DNA of 64,000 nt, from NCBI GenBank assembly GCA_030248065.1, contig JASAMV010008326.1, forward strand, positions 1 to 64,000, given 5' to 3'. A program made the translations under genes and the position numbers. Below are positions 1-12,685 of this stretch, piece after piece. Source of the DNA: Rhynchonema sp. JSB1_4 (lineage: Eukaryota; Nematoda; Chromadorea; Monhysterida; Xyalidae). The notes below the pieces were generated by a model, which was not told where the DNA came from, did not search any database, and worked only from the letters and a program-made list of their open reading frames with translations. Position 1 is the first letter of the stretch, and the number at the start of each line of letters is the position of its first letter.

Positions 1-1808
1 CCTTAATTAAATGGGCTTGACGCTGGACCGCACCATATACGTACATAAATCAGTATGTGCTGCTTCGATTACGTGACCTTCTTGGTTGGGAAGATGAACA
101 GAGCTTGGCTGATACTAATGTGGTCGACGCAACACAGCCCCACATGAGCACAAGAATTGAGATTGCCCGTCAACGACATTGGAATAAGCCAGTTCTAAAG
201 CCTCAACATTCCTGCCTTGTACGTGACAAGTTGTCCGGGCTCAAGTTTGGTATTCGCGAATTAACCAGACATGGAAAACACCTACACCAGTCTGCAGGCA
301 AAATGTTATGTAGTTAATTAAATATATGTGTGTATGTACATACTGAAAATGTGCAAATAAAGAAACCCTGCAAGTATGAAACACACTTCAGTATAGATAA
401 TCAAAAGCCAGCTTTCTCTACTTCGAAGCAGGGCTCCAAAGTTTTAGTTCACGGAATCACATGTGTGTGTGTGTGAACCAAATCAAACTCCCAAGCATGA
501 TATCAAAAGTGCTGCAATACTATTGCGGCTCCTACAGTGCGCGCTTCATGGTTGAGGCAAGCAGCATAGCGGTTAAGACAGGGGGAATAGCTATTGAGTG
601 GCGGCAAGTCAGTGCAACTGTACGCTTGCTGCCTGTGCGCGGCACAAAAGTGCGTAGGCGTGTGTGTGTGTGTGTGTGCTTGTGGCTGTGCGAGCACGTG
701 GAAGCTGCTGGCTTGTGCTTGCACCGTCCTTCACGGCATGGTCATGAATGGAGACACACATACACACACACAGCGCACGTATGCACATGTGAACTGTAAG
801 CTACAACTGAGAAGCGCATGTACATATACGCACCACGCACGTATGCTTATATGCCTATACGTACAGCGCGGGCACTAGCCTACCGACCTAACTATGCTTT
901 TGCAGCATACGCCAGGTTGGGACTGGCATATGGCATGGTAGCGTGATACCTACCAACACCATTGTGCGAGGGGGCTGGGCGATTTTGATGCAACTTGTGC
1001 GCACACGGCATGGATTAACACTCTCTGTCTCACTGTCAATACACGCACAGTGAAACAGCACCACTCGGCTGTTGTTGGACTTGCTTATGCACAACCGCAG
1101 CCTCTAGCAAATTTTCGCATACCTGTGCATGCAGTTATTTTTTTTACCACCACACAAGCAGCCCATGCCTTTATATCCTGTTATCCGGACACAGGATCTC
1201 TTTGGATATCATTCATGTCCATTCTAACAAATTGAGTACCGCAATCTGTATTATTATATCATATCCAACAAAACAGACATTTATGTAGGCAGGTACCCAA
1301 ATACGGTTGTATGTAATAGTTGGGTAACTGTTCCTACATTCATGTTCATCTAATGCTACTGTATGATGGGCATGTTTGTGTGCGTGTGCTGCTGTTATAC
1401 CGTACGTGTGGACTGGCTGGAAACCAGATATGCCAAACAGCCAAACAGAGCACTGGGGCGGTGCATGACAGGCAGGGCTGGTCCACCATCACCATCAGCA
1501 TGCATCGAAGCGCATACATTAGGTACACTGGTGGCAGTTTGGCTACTTTAGCATGAGAAAATTATACGGCCGTTGTTGCTGCCTGCAGTCGATGGCGAAC
1601 TGAGCGTCTAAAGACCGCTTTGCATTGTATATCGGGCAGGGTCCGGAATATATCAACCTTGCAACGGTCGAAAACAAGAAATCTAACACTTGATGATGCC
1701 TTGCGGTGCCGGGCTATGATGGTGATTAAACTTCGCCTGACACCCACGGCAAGGCACTTATATCGCGCATATGCTGTGCTTATGTACGGACCACCAAAGC
1801 ATGTATAC
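1..1808. other. gene-poor stretch
   Basis: I see no supportable gene. Short GT/CA tracts lie near 461-480 and 659-680. Around 107-134 there is one end of the GGCTTATAC-type MITE family found in introns further along (a GTCGACGC inner motif next to GGCTGATAC). Confidence 0.5.
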
Positions 1809-1906
1809 CCATAGGGTGACCCAGCTAGGAACGCAACCCTATTCAAGGTCAGGTACTCTGTGTCGTTTAGCGCGAATTGCACATCAAACGAACGAAAAAC
1901 TTCCAT
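1809..1906 (-). CDS. BTB-like exon fragment
   Basis: A short open stretch on the minus strand reads like the core of a BTB/POZ domain: FDVQFAL, then NRVAFLAGSPY. It ends at a plausible donor (GG|GTATAC). The + strand fragment from 2059 carries a near-identical core, VAFLSGSP, which ends at its own donor (CA|GTAAGTGC). The shared position of the donor suggests two related genes or an inverted duplicate. I could not link further exons, so this may be a gene relic. BTB domains mediate protein dimerisation and Cullin-3 binding; that role is family knowledge, not shown here. Confidence 0.3.
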
Positions 1907-2058
1907 ATTATTTTGTGTTAAAATTTCATTTGATGAAATATCACCAAGCAGGAGTTATGCCTCGGACAGTGAAAATTTGCGGTTTTCGACGTGTTACGGT
2001 GAGACTTGAGACAGCACCCTCATTGGTTTGAACGCGGGCTCAGCTATACGGTGCGCCG

Positions 2059-2370
2059 ATGCAGAATGCTACAGACTGCGAGGATAAAGCATTTTCAAAG
2101 ACCTTCAGAACGGTTGCGTTCCTGTCTGGGTCACCCAGTAAGTGCACGCATGCATGCGCCTGTATTATACACCACACGCTTACAAATTTTCACACACCAC
2201 ACGCCACGCGCTTGTTGACTGGTCTACTGAAAGCGACATTAGATATACGGTATTCCCGAAGGGCGAACTTCATATTAAAATTGCAATACAGATGCTTTCG
2301 CACTCCGAATATTTCGAAACTTTATATAGCAGCTCTTCTATTCGCCGCGGTCAAGTACTAGTCGGCTATA
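2059..2370 (+). CDS. BTB-like exon fragments
   Basis: Two open stretches, about 2059-2137 and 2211-2370. The first ends FRTVAFLSGSP at a GTAAGT donor and matches the minus-strand fragment at 1809-1906. The second reads DIRYTVF, then LSHSEYFETLY, which fits the BTB pattern of a beta strand followed by a helix with S-x-YF. No start codon, complete domain or stop was found. Possible remnants of a tandem BTB gene; weak call. Confidence 0.3.
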
Positions 2371-3289
2371 CCATGTATACCATGTATACCCAGCAGCACC
2401 TGCGTGGGAGTTGCTTGCTCTACACGCCATTTCGTCTCGTAAGCCACAAAGTTATATTTGGATGGTCACACCGAGCGCTATTTTGAAAAGCAGAAGGATA
2501 AATGTGTTACATGATACAACATAGCGAAGAAACTAAGTACCATAAATGGAAATGTAATCAACGTTATGACGCGCAAAAGTAGCCGTCACAGGAAACACGC
2601 AGCCAAGTTGATATTACGACGAATGAGTGGGTAGGGTAGTGGCTGCGGCTAAGTTTAGAAATGGACAAGTAACAGCAACAACAAAGCTATTATAGGAAGA
2701 GCCGGGACACGCGCATCTGAACGACAAGGATATCAAAGTACACTGCATGCGGTTCGAAAGGTCAATTCAGACAGTGTACGGTATCCGAGATCTTGAGTTG
2801 TAAAAATAAAAAAAAACAGAAAGACCGAGAAAGTGCCGCAAGCATGGCTTTTGCCGTGCATACATCTCCTGACCGCTATCATCTTGATGAACTTCGGGTA
2901 ATATCAAGTCAGTCAGTTAAGTCAATTCGTTTTGTCAGTCAGTTTTTCTTTGGAAAAATACGGATATGTATTTGGCCAACACTTTATCCTCTGTTTCCCA
3001 CTTCCGTATTTTTAGGCATTGGCCTAAGATTTATGTTTCGATAACCGATATCCCATGAACCAGTCGATAGCCAAACACAAATCATAAGCCACAGCCTTAC
3101 ATGGAAAACAGTGGATATGAAGTATTGGCCAAAAAAGTTAGTATTCTAAGATATGCACGGTCACATGTCAGCCAGTTGAACAACTTTTGACAAAACTGAC
3201 TGACCTATAGCTGACTGATATGATAAATACTTGATAAAACTACACTGTGGATTTGAGACGCCTGGTACACTAATTGTCTGCAGTCACCT
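2371..3289. other. no gene recognised
   Basis: AT-rich sequence with several GTCAGTCAGT and ACTGACTGAC motifs in opposite orientation (about 2905-3220), perhaps a decayed foldback element. No coding signal. Confidence 0.4.
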
Positions 3290-4850
3290 CATATAAGAGA
3301 AAAACCCGCGGCGCAAGCAGCAGGGATTCTTCCCCCCGCCAACCCCCCCAGCCTCCGGAAAACAGAACGAAGCGCACGGGGACGAAAGACCACAGAAACG
3401 CCCCGCCAGAAGAGAGCAGCCAAAGAGGCGCGAAAGAACCGCCAGGACAAGCGCCGCGCAACCGCAGCCGCACGGCCACCGCACGCGGCAGGAGAAGCAC
3501 CCAGGCGCAACCGCGCCCGCCCCGACGCCCCCCCCCTCGCCAGCGCAACCCCCCGAGCGCCCTCCCTCCCACACCCCCGCCAAGCCACCCACAATACGGC
3601 ACAACTCCCCGCGGCCCCCTGTTTTTTCAGACGCGCAGCCACCTCCACGGACGGAGACAGAACCTGACCAACACGACCCCTAGAGACTCTCCGTCCTCCC
3701 CCCAACCTCAGAGCACAAGCAGCGCGCGAAGCCGCCACGACCCACCCCGACCGACGACGAGCAGCGACACCACCCGATGCCACACACACTGTACCGCATC
3801 ATCTCCACTTGCCGCCCAGTTCCCCACCGAATGCCACGAGGATAACCACCGCGACGACCCCCCCCATAGCAATACGCAGTATGCCACCTCAGCTCCACTC
3901 ATTGCACATACAGACTGTTCCGGTTCCAAGCCCTCCCGTACCGACGAGCTCCGCATCTAGAGCCTCACACCAAAGCCTACACACCGCGCGCCATAACCCA
4001 CGCCCGCTTATACCACACCTATTGCGACCCTTGCTTAATACACTCCCCCCGCTCCGACTCCCCCCAGCCCCACAGATACCACGCCACACATATTCTCGCC
4101 CGCACGCCTTATACCGCGCGCACTGTCTACTATACGGACTAATCCATTTCCACCAGATACGATCTCCCCCCCAGACCGCTTGCACGACGAGATCCCATAG
4201 AATCTAGACCCCCAAACTTCCGCCCGCGCACCTATATACCGCACGCGCATTCTCATCTTAAACCATATAGACCACATCCGCTTAGACACTAGTCCGAACC
4301 GCCGCGTCATACCACGAACAGCCGATTCAACGACCACGAACACCATAACCCACCCCCCCGAACACCTATACACCACACCCACCTCCACCATATACCATCA
4401 TATTTGACTAAAGCAACATAACCACTACCTCCTCTCTGCCCACCCGCAGAGCTCGACCGAAACCGACCCCATCACTCCACCCCATAACCACCACCGCACA
4501 CCCAACGCCGGTCATATACTTAACTCTGCAAGAACACACTACCCCTGTCTCCTACCAACGCACGACGAACAAACACCATCACCACCACATCTCCACAAAA
4601 ACCACACACCGACATTCACGACCCATAACACAACATCCGAGAAAAAAAAAAAGAAAGATAGAAAGAAAGAAAGCAAGAAAGAAAGAAAGAAAAAAAAAGA
4701 ACTCACCACTAAGAAGTACTACACACACAACCAACACCAAACCAAACAAAAGAGAAAAAAGCACACACAAAACATAAAAACAACCCTCGAACTAACAGCA
4801 AAAAATTTCTCCCCCACCCCCCAACCCCCCAACAGACCCCCGATACTAGG
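3290..4850. other. C/A-skewed block
   Basis: From about 3290 the + strand becomes very rich in C and A and poor in G and T. It has runs of C, a GAAA-rich purine tract near 4640-4700, and ends in a C-homopolymer-rich stretch near 4810-4850. Sequence on both sides is ordinary. A 228-codon Arg/Pro/Ser-rich open frame at 3274-3960 is a by-product of this composition, since all three minus frames are open as well. It could be a strand-asymmetric satellite relic or a sequencing or assembly artefact. Confidence 0.5.
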
Positions 4851-5117
4851 TAGTTCGGAAAGAATACGTGAATAGCATCTGGGCAATTGAGCTTGTGGCT
4901 GTAATTCGGTCACAAAGCAGTTGGGTTCTTTTTCTATCCAACATCCAAGTATGGTTCGTTAGCTGACGTGTGTTGTCATGACGCCCCGTGTGCGCCTTAC
5001 GTCCGTAGTACATGCACAAGGCATCCACGCATATGCACTTTCCCTTTGTTAGTATGTACCCATACAAGTATACAGGGCGTCTGAAAAGCAGCTTCCTGAG
5101 GTGCACAAAGGCCCAAG

Positions 5118-5459
5118 GGCGCGGCTCCAGGGGGCCACCGGGGCCATGACCCACCTTTGGTCAGTTTCGGAAAGAACAAGAAAGAACGGACCCCAATCGC
5201 AGGATTTTCACTATGATACCCTTCAAAAGGAGAAATCGCGCGCTTTGCGCGTCACACATATTCTCAATGAGATTCGCGCGGCGTAAAAAGTGCTAATATT
5301 TCGCGCTCGCATTGCCCCCTTTTTGTGTGGCATTTGGTGTAAAAAAGCGCCAAGTTCTAAACAAGCACTGGATAAAAATGATCTTTTAAAAATGGAACAA
5401 CTACTGGGATAAAAATGACTTTTTTCTCTACATTGGTCAAAAGCTGGATCCGCCACTGC
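5118..5459. repeat. dispersed repeat, CAGTGGCGGATCCAG end
   Basis: Ends at GCTGGATCCGCCACTG and contains AATCGCAGGATTTT, a GCGCGC-rich hairpin and AAGCACTGGATAAAA. A diverged copy lies at 38226-38580 and fragments near 22310-22450 and 31590-31690. The terminal motif is typical of short non-autonomous DNA transposons. Family not assigned. Confidence 0.5.
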
Positions 5460-5619
5460 ACAGGCCGCTTTCGCTACGCATCTAAAGCCTTCCACACAAC
5501 GCAATCATCGGGTTCGCGAGCAGTTTGCACGTGAGTCTCAGCTACCCCGGTAACCTTAACCAACCCGTCTGCCAATATGAGCCTCCTTAGGTCACATGAA
5601 CAAAATCCGTCTGATATTA

Positions 5620-5768
5620 CAGTGGGCAACTCAAGTGGTCAAATCACTTCGTCAACTCACAGCAGCCCCAGCCTTGCGAGAAATAATAATACATAGCATT
5701 CGGGGTGAGTTGGCGACTTTACAAAGTGAGTTGACGGAGTGATTTGATCACTTGAATTGGCCACACTG
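5620..5768. repeat. foldback MITE, CAGTG ends
   Basis: A 149-bp inverted repeat. The left arm (GGCAACTCAAGTGGTCAAAT, then CACTTCGTCAACTCAC) is matched by its reverse complement on the right, and the outer ends read CAGTG and CACTG. No clear target duplication. Confidence 0.6.
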
Positions 5769-7133
<1,365 letters not shown>

Positions 7134-7155
7134 TGGACACACCAAAAAGAAACTA

Positions 7156-7342
7156 GGCAAACTACGCCAACACGAGCCCGATTTTGAAGCTGGCGTGTAT
7201 TTTTAAAACGAATAGAAAGAGAAAATCATCATGCTCCATTTTGTGTTCTTCAACGTGTAATATTTCCCAAATCAGCAGCCACGTATGAATGTTTCACCAT
7301 TCTGCCAGCTGCGAAATCGAGCTCATGTTGGTGTGGTTTGCC
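7156..7342 (+). mobile_element. MITE, GGCAAACTACG ends
   Basis: A 187-bp element with long terminal inverted repeats: left GGCAAACTACGCCAACACGA, right its near-complement before TTTGCC. A second copy at 41773-41958 matches along its whole length. The centre carries GAATGTTTCAC, the core of the dispersed TGATGTTTCA motif. Confidence 0.8.
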
Positions 7343-9437
7343 TTTACACGCACGTGTTCACTCACACACACACACCGCAAAAAGTATGCCTGCAACGACT
7401 CCTGACAGGTCTGGTAACTGAAGTAACATTTGGTTTTCGGGTTATGTAAGCGTAAGGCATATACAGTATGCTACATCGTCCACCAAAGTTGATCGCAATT
7501 GCATGAATACAGAACTGGTAGCATGCTATGAATACGCGTTGGGTGTACATATGTGATTGCTGTCTTGCTAGATCAGATCAGATCGCGTGCGCTCTTGCCC
7601 TGGCCAGGTGCTGTTGTAAGAACCAGCGCTGTCTCAGAGTTGTTGGTTTGCAATTTATTCGGCTCGTGTTTTAGGGCTGTTTTGCTCTCGGCTAGATGGG
7701 CCATAGTATAGTGCCTTTTAGGATTTGTGTGGTTGAAACAAAGCAATTTTCGTTTCGAAAAGGCAAACAAACGGAACAACGCCGTGAAACAATCTTGTTA
7801 AGGGAGGAATTGACATCATTCCGCATCACCGTTGTTAAACTTTACAGTATGCCATTATGATCAGAATTTGGAGCGTGAAATTTGAATTCAAAAACAATGG
7901 TGTGTATTGTTCTGAACCCAGTCTCCATCGCTATTCATCTTTGCTTTCAAACCATAGATAAAGACGGTTCGACACTAAGTTCATGTGATTTTCCACCTGA
8001 ATAGAATTCCCGTGCAGACACACAGGCGCCATACCGACGTGCGGGCAGTTGATTTCGCCAGTAGTTTGCATGTCAGCAAAGTTTGTCAACAAACTTTGTC
8101 AGCAAACTGCCAGCTATAGCACTTCTTCATAGGTTTCGCTCACATTTTTTTGCTGACGTGAGCGAAAACCCAATGAAAGAGAATGATACACGTAATTTCT
8201 TTATTTTTTTTATTTCGTACGTTTCTGTGGCAGTATTTGCTTAGGTTTCAAATCTATGTATTTCACCCGGCCGGGCAGGCAGGCACCCTTGTTCCAGGTT
8301 TAGACCGGCTCAGGTTTTTCCGTTTTTTTTTTCAGAACAGTTTTTGTTCATTTTTCAGTAGGATGATGATGCCAATTTGTTGTTGGTGAAACGTCGCAGC
8401 ATAAATTGGCTTTATGTTTTGATGTGTTATCGCATGCCACAAAGCAGCACTACAATATGAATCAAATCGCCCACAACCACAGATATTGGTCGCACAATGA
8501 CTTTATAAGAATTGGTCAAATTTTTTTCCTGAATCGTAGAGAGGGAAAGTGACGGGGCAATGACGTTGCGTTGCGTGATCGCACACAAAGCATGTAGTAA
8601 AGAGAATGTTTCAGACCGGCGGCAACGTGGTTGATCTGCTACATTATTTTCAGCTGAAAATGTTTTGTGAGAATCACAAATAGCACAGTGGTTAAGAGTG
8701 ACTGAACGTGAAAATCAGGATTGATTTGATGAATTCTTATATAGTCGTTGTGCGACCAATACCTACAACGTTGCGCAACTCAAACATGTTATATTGAAAG
8801 GTCACTATGTCAGCAAGATTTTTGCCCTATGCAGTGTGTTATATTGCATTGGCAGCCTAAAGTACTGGATATTCTTGCTGACAAAATTTGCTGACATGCT
8901 AATTACTGTGATTTGTACATACAATTGGTCATTATTCATCTTAATAGACTCGTTTTTTTGCTGACCAACAGACATGCACGCGACAGAGTATGTAGTTTTT
9001 TTATTGACAGTACCACACGAAATTACCTACGTGTGAAAACTTGTACAGACAAACAAATCCTGATTTTCAAGGTCGAAAACACATGCTGCCAATTACTGTG
9101 TACATGGCGTAAAACAGCCAAAGCCTGCATTTCCAGAGGCACACATAAATACAAAAAGGAGGCTCCGAAGACTTCTAGGGGCGACCACCAGATTTAAAGG
9201 CGCAGTTTTTCATGTTGCTTACGCCCAAGCCCATTGCATAAACAGGGGTTAGCTCTGTTTTAGACGTTTCGTCGTTGAAAGACTTAAAAGTTTGGGCAAA
9301 TTTTGGCGAAACCTCGCGTTCCTTAAAATTTGGTGCCCCGGAGAACCGTCGCCCCAAAAAGTGTGCACAATCGACATACATACATTATAGCGAATGACAG
9401 TCGAAAGAAAGTGTATGTGCGCGCAATCATCACTTGT
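7343..9437. other. gene-poor, TIR-bounded segment
   Basis: Between 8068 and 8899 a pair of inverted ends (CATGTCAGCAAAGTTTGTC and GACAAAATTTGCTGACATG) bounds about 830 bp without coding capacity, perhaps a non-autonomous transposon. Another weak inverted pair (GGGGCGAC and GTCGCCCC) spans about 9178-9356. No gene supported. Confidence 0.4.
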
Positions 9438-12001
9438 TCAGGTGCTTCTCCTCTTCAGGAACTCCCTCAATCTTAGTCTGAGCGCGTCGGCGGTGCTGAG
9501 TTTCTTCGATGATGTTTCATCGGCTTGTATTTCCTGGCCGGCTGCCTCTTCGCGGGCACACGTTGGCCACTCGCTGTTGTCGCGCGCGCACGCACCCGCG
9601 TCGAAATCGGGATTCGGCTCGCAAGCGCCCGCCGACGTCGGACGGAATCGTGTGCAGCAACAATGGCATTTGTTGCCGATTCTACAAGAATATGAGGCAT
9701 CGGCTAGTTGATGTTTCAAATTATTCGGGCGCTATGATTTTTAATTTACATTGCCAGCTGACTGATGTTTCACAGTGCGGGCTGTTGACAGTGTATCACT
9801 ATCCCACCAAGTGATACTATTCCATAATTCATGTCAATACTACTGCTCGGTAACGACGCTCGATCGAACAATACGGCCGATACAAATATCGTCGACCAAA
9901 CGAAACGCACGCGCTCGTTTGTGTCTGCGTGGCGTCGACCACATTAGTATTAGCCAAACAACTGAGCTCTTGGTACGCACAACTGTGACGTGCACAGATG
10001 AATCATTGCAAACACACACAATGCCACTCACAAAATGCAGTTCAGTTTCGGTTCCAACGTGCCAAAGACGGAACAAAAGGCGGTCTGAACGATGGCACCC
10101 TCCCGCGAATTGAAGCGAGCCTGCACGGCAGCGTGGTCGGCATATTGATGGAATAGACATCGATCTTGCTCGTTGTCTAGCGTGGCCGTCGGGTGTTGCT
10201 GGACGAAAGATGTGGCTTATACAAATGTCGTCAACGCAGCTGCCTGGGGATTTGTTAGCAAACGCAGCGGGATGCTGGTCAACCCTGCATTCACTTCACA
10301 AACTCATTTGGGACTACTGTCGTCGCGCTATAGTTTGCGCCCGCAGCCCCCATGGGTTTGCATGGCACACACCTAGCCAGCTACGGCTGCACGAATCAAA
10401 AACAGTTGCGTCAACAACAATAGCATTAACCAGAAACATGCTGATTTTCTCTCTGCCCGAAAAAATACCATACCATTGTTTTCTCTTTGATAAAATAATA
10501 TAAAAACAAAGAGAAAACAGCTATAATGGCTGCAACCTGTTTGAACTCGGCCAGTTCGGCGTCCGAGATCGGGTCGATCCTACACGGTCGCGGCAACGAT
10601 CCCGTGCCGTCAATGCACGCTTCGCCGTGCAGGGCTTGTTCGAAAAAGTTCTTGGAGCGACTGAAAATTGTCAGGTTGTGATCAGCATTCGATTGCCCAA
10701 TTGTGTATTTGCTCCATTGTGATCGCAATCGGCATGATAACAAGAGTGGCAGCGGGAGTTCACAACATTGATCTTGACCTAGTCGAGTCAGACTGCACAT
10801 CGGCGGGGCACCCACAGTATGCATAGTGTGTATGCTTTTGATTGCCTGCATGTTCACGCATGTGGAGACTTGCGGTGCACCAGGACATCGTCAGTGCCGT
10901 TGCACCAGCATGTACAATTTAAAACACACACGGACCTGCAGCAGCGCATCTTGGTCGCGCATCCGCCGCATTTGGCACCCGGCAACGAATTGGCCTGTTG
11001 CATCCGGCTGACGATCGGGCCACGATACAGCGCCACGAGCTCTTTGGCCATAAACTGCTGAACGACGGTGCGCAGGGACGTACGGGGCACCTGCAATTCG
11101 GCACGGGACAGAGCGTTTGTGCACTCGATGCTCACATCGCGATGCTTCAAATCAGCTCGCTCGATCACCTACGCGATGCCCATTTGGCCGCAGACCCAAG
11201 CACACTTATAGCGCACATGTTTGTGAAAAGACACTTCAAGGGTTTGCTCGTCTTCATTCTGTAGTACCCTTAGATTGCTTGAGATTCCTCCACTATCACA
11301 CATGTGATCAAGCTTGTTATCGTGTCCATTGGTGCGGCATGTCTGATAAGCAATATGTCACTTATTGAACTAAATTCGAAATGCATAACCGACTCTTCAG
11401 CAAACTCAAGCACTAATTCGCCAACCGCAACAACAACGAACGAAACATCACCTGACATCCGAGATCATCGCCGAGCTGGTCGATAACGGATCGAATATCC
11501 TGCTCAGCGGTAACACCGGGCACGGGCAAGATGCACTTTGACCATTCCGACCAACGGCAATCACCCTCGTAACCAGCCGGGTTGCATTGATAAGAGATGA
11601 ATTGGCTAAATGCCAACTCTGGAACAATGCGCCAACAATCATGGTCTTCTCAAAGGAGTCCAGCATATAGGTAGCTTGTTGCTTGAAGGTGGCGAAATTG
11701 GTGATAGAAAAAGGTCGAATTTATAATGACCAGTTGAAATGTAACGAACAAACTTTCATGGCCAGAAACAGCGTCACAGCGCTCTCACATGAGGGTTCGG
11801 TGTCAGTGAGGGCAGCAAATTGGTACCTCCGTCAAGAAAATAAGGTTTGAAAAACTAGGTAACACACAACGAATGCAACCAACCGGCACGTCCGATCCAC
11901 AACAGATTCGCAAATACGAGTGCGCCAATCAGCAGCATGATGTTTCACAACACAACACACAGGAGTCAGTGCGGTTGGAAACTGACAGCAGCTGGGACGA
12001 T
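9438..12001 (-). CDS. cysteine-rich protein, unknown function
   Basis: Five phase-consistent exons: 11618-11452, 11168-10936, 10660-10537, 10120-10032 and 9681-9438 (stop). An exon at 12001-11918 fits upstream in phase but is less certain; the start is not identified. The product is rich in cysteine: a TSP1-like CRWSEWSKC stretch, then CGGCATKMRCC, a HGEAC...RPC segment, and near the end GNKCHCCCTRF. It finishes with a charged helix-like tail. I do not recognise the family. Clustered cysteines suggest an extracellular or membrane-proximal disulphide-rich protein, but no signal peptide is visible because the 5' end is missing. The first donor reads CAG|GTGATGTTTCG, a one-base variant of the dispersed 10-mer. 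Two MITEs lie in its introns. Confidence 0.55.
9875..9955. mobile_element. short MITE, GGC..ATAC family
   Basis: An 81-bp element: left end GGCCGATACAAATATCGTCG, right end ending CATTAGTATTAGCC. The inner motif GTCGACC is shared by both arms. Same family as 10214-10431. It lies in the last intron of the cysteine-rich gene. Confidence 0.55.
10214..10431. mobile_element. MITE, GGCTTATAC family
   Basis: About 218 bp. Left GGCTTATACAAATGTCGTCA, right GCGTCAACAACAATAGCATT then AACC. Internal GTCGTCGCGCTATAGTTTGC is shared with copies at 15225-15404, 16832-17035 and 23463-23571. Lies in an intron of the cysteine-rich gene. Confidence 0.7.
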
Positions 12002-12568
12002 CTGATATGGTGTCGTTAATGCAGATGTCGTTTATGCAGGTGTGTGGTTGAATAAAATGCAACGAAATCGAAAATTCGTGATATATCGCAAGACGAATAA
12101 CAATAATAATAGTTGATTTGTGCAATTACAGTCGTATTTAGGCGCACAACAAAGCGACGGCGGCAGTAGTAGCAGCAGCTGGTTACGTCAACTGGCGATC
12201 GGGCGAAAGGCGATTGTTGTTGTTGATGTTGCGATGTTTTTGTGTCATCGCGCCACTCAGCTATACAGCACACATACCAATTCGTCAACCGCTCTGAGCT
12301 GATTTACAATATCCAGATGTGAATTACACGCACAAACGTATATGTAGATTATTGTGCAGGTTTATTAATTTTTTATTATTTTTATTCTCCGCTGCTTGCC
12401 TGCCTAGGTATACGTTGTTGTTATGATGATGATGAAAATTACCAATGTTTGTAATATACAGTATTGTACGTGGTGCAATATATCGAGCAAAGAACGGATC
12501 GAAAACTAATACCCGGTCTTGTGCGGTTTACTATTATTGTTCTTTGACGTGCACATACACGGTGCAAC

Positions 12569-12685
12569 CGTTGAAAGTCATTATGGGCGTGCATTTGCTC
12601 AACCATCTCGGGTACCACCGCTAAATTGAGATCCGGATCCGTGTGAGACGGTACCCACAAATTTGACATTGTATGCGCGATGTGT
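12569..12685 (-). CDS. exon-like stretch, upstream of cysteine-rich gene
   Basis: Open on the minus strand with a plausible acceptor (CATTATAG|) and donor (CAACG|GTTGC). The peptide includes NLWVPSHTDPDLNL and VVPEMVEQMHAHNDFQ. It could be an upstream exon of the neighbouring minus-strand gene, but I could not join the two in phase. Another open minus stretch follows at about 12734-12922. Confidence 0.3.

Noticed and set aside
3274..3960. 228-codon Arg/Pro/Ser-rich open frame
   Set aside because: Produced by the C/A-skewed block; all frames are open there and no splice or start context supports it.
11460..11535. Walker-A-like GNTGHG reading on the + strand
   Set aside because: The frame stops at once and the minus-strand exon is phase-consistent with four others.
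12569..12685. NLWVPS resembling the pepsin motif
   Set aside because: No preceding D-T-G and no other aspartic-protease features nearby.
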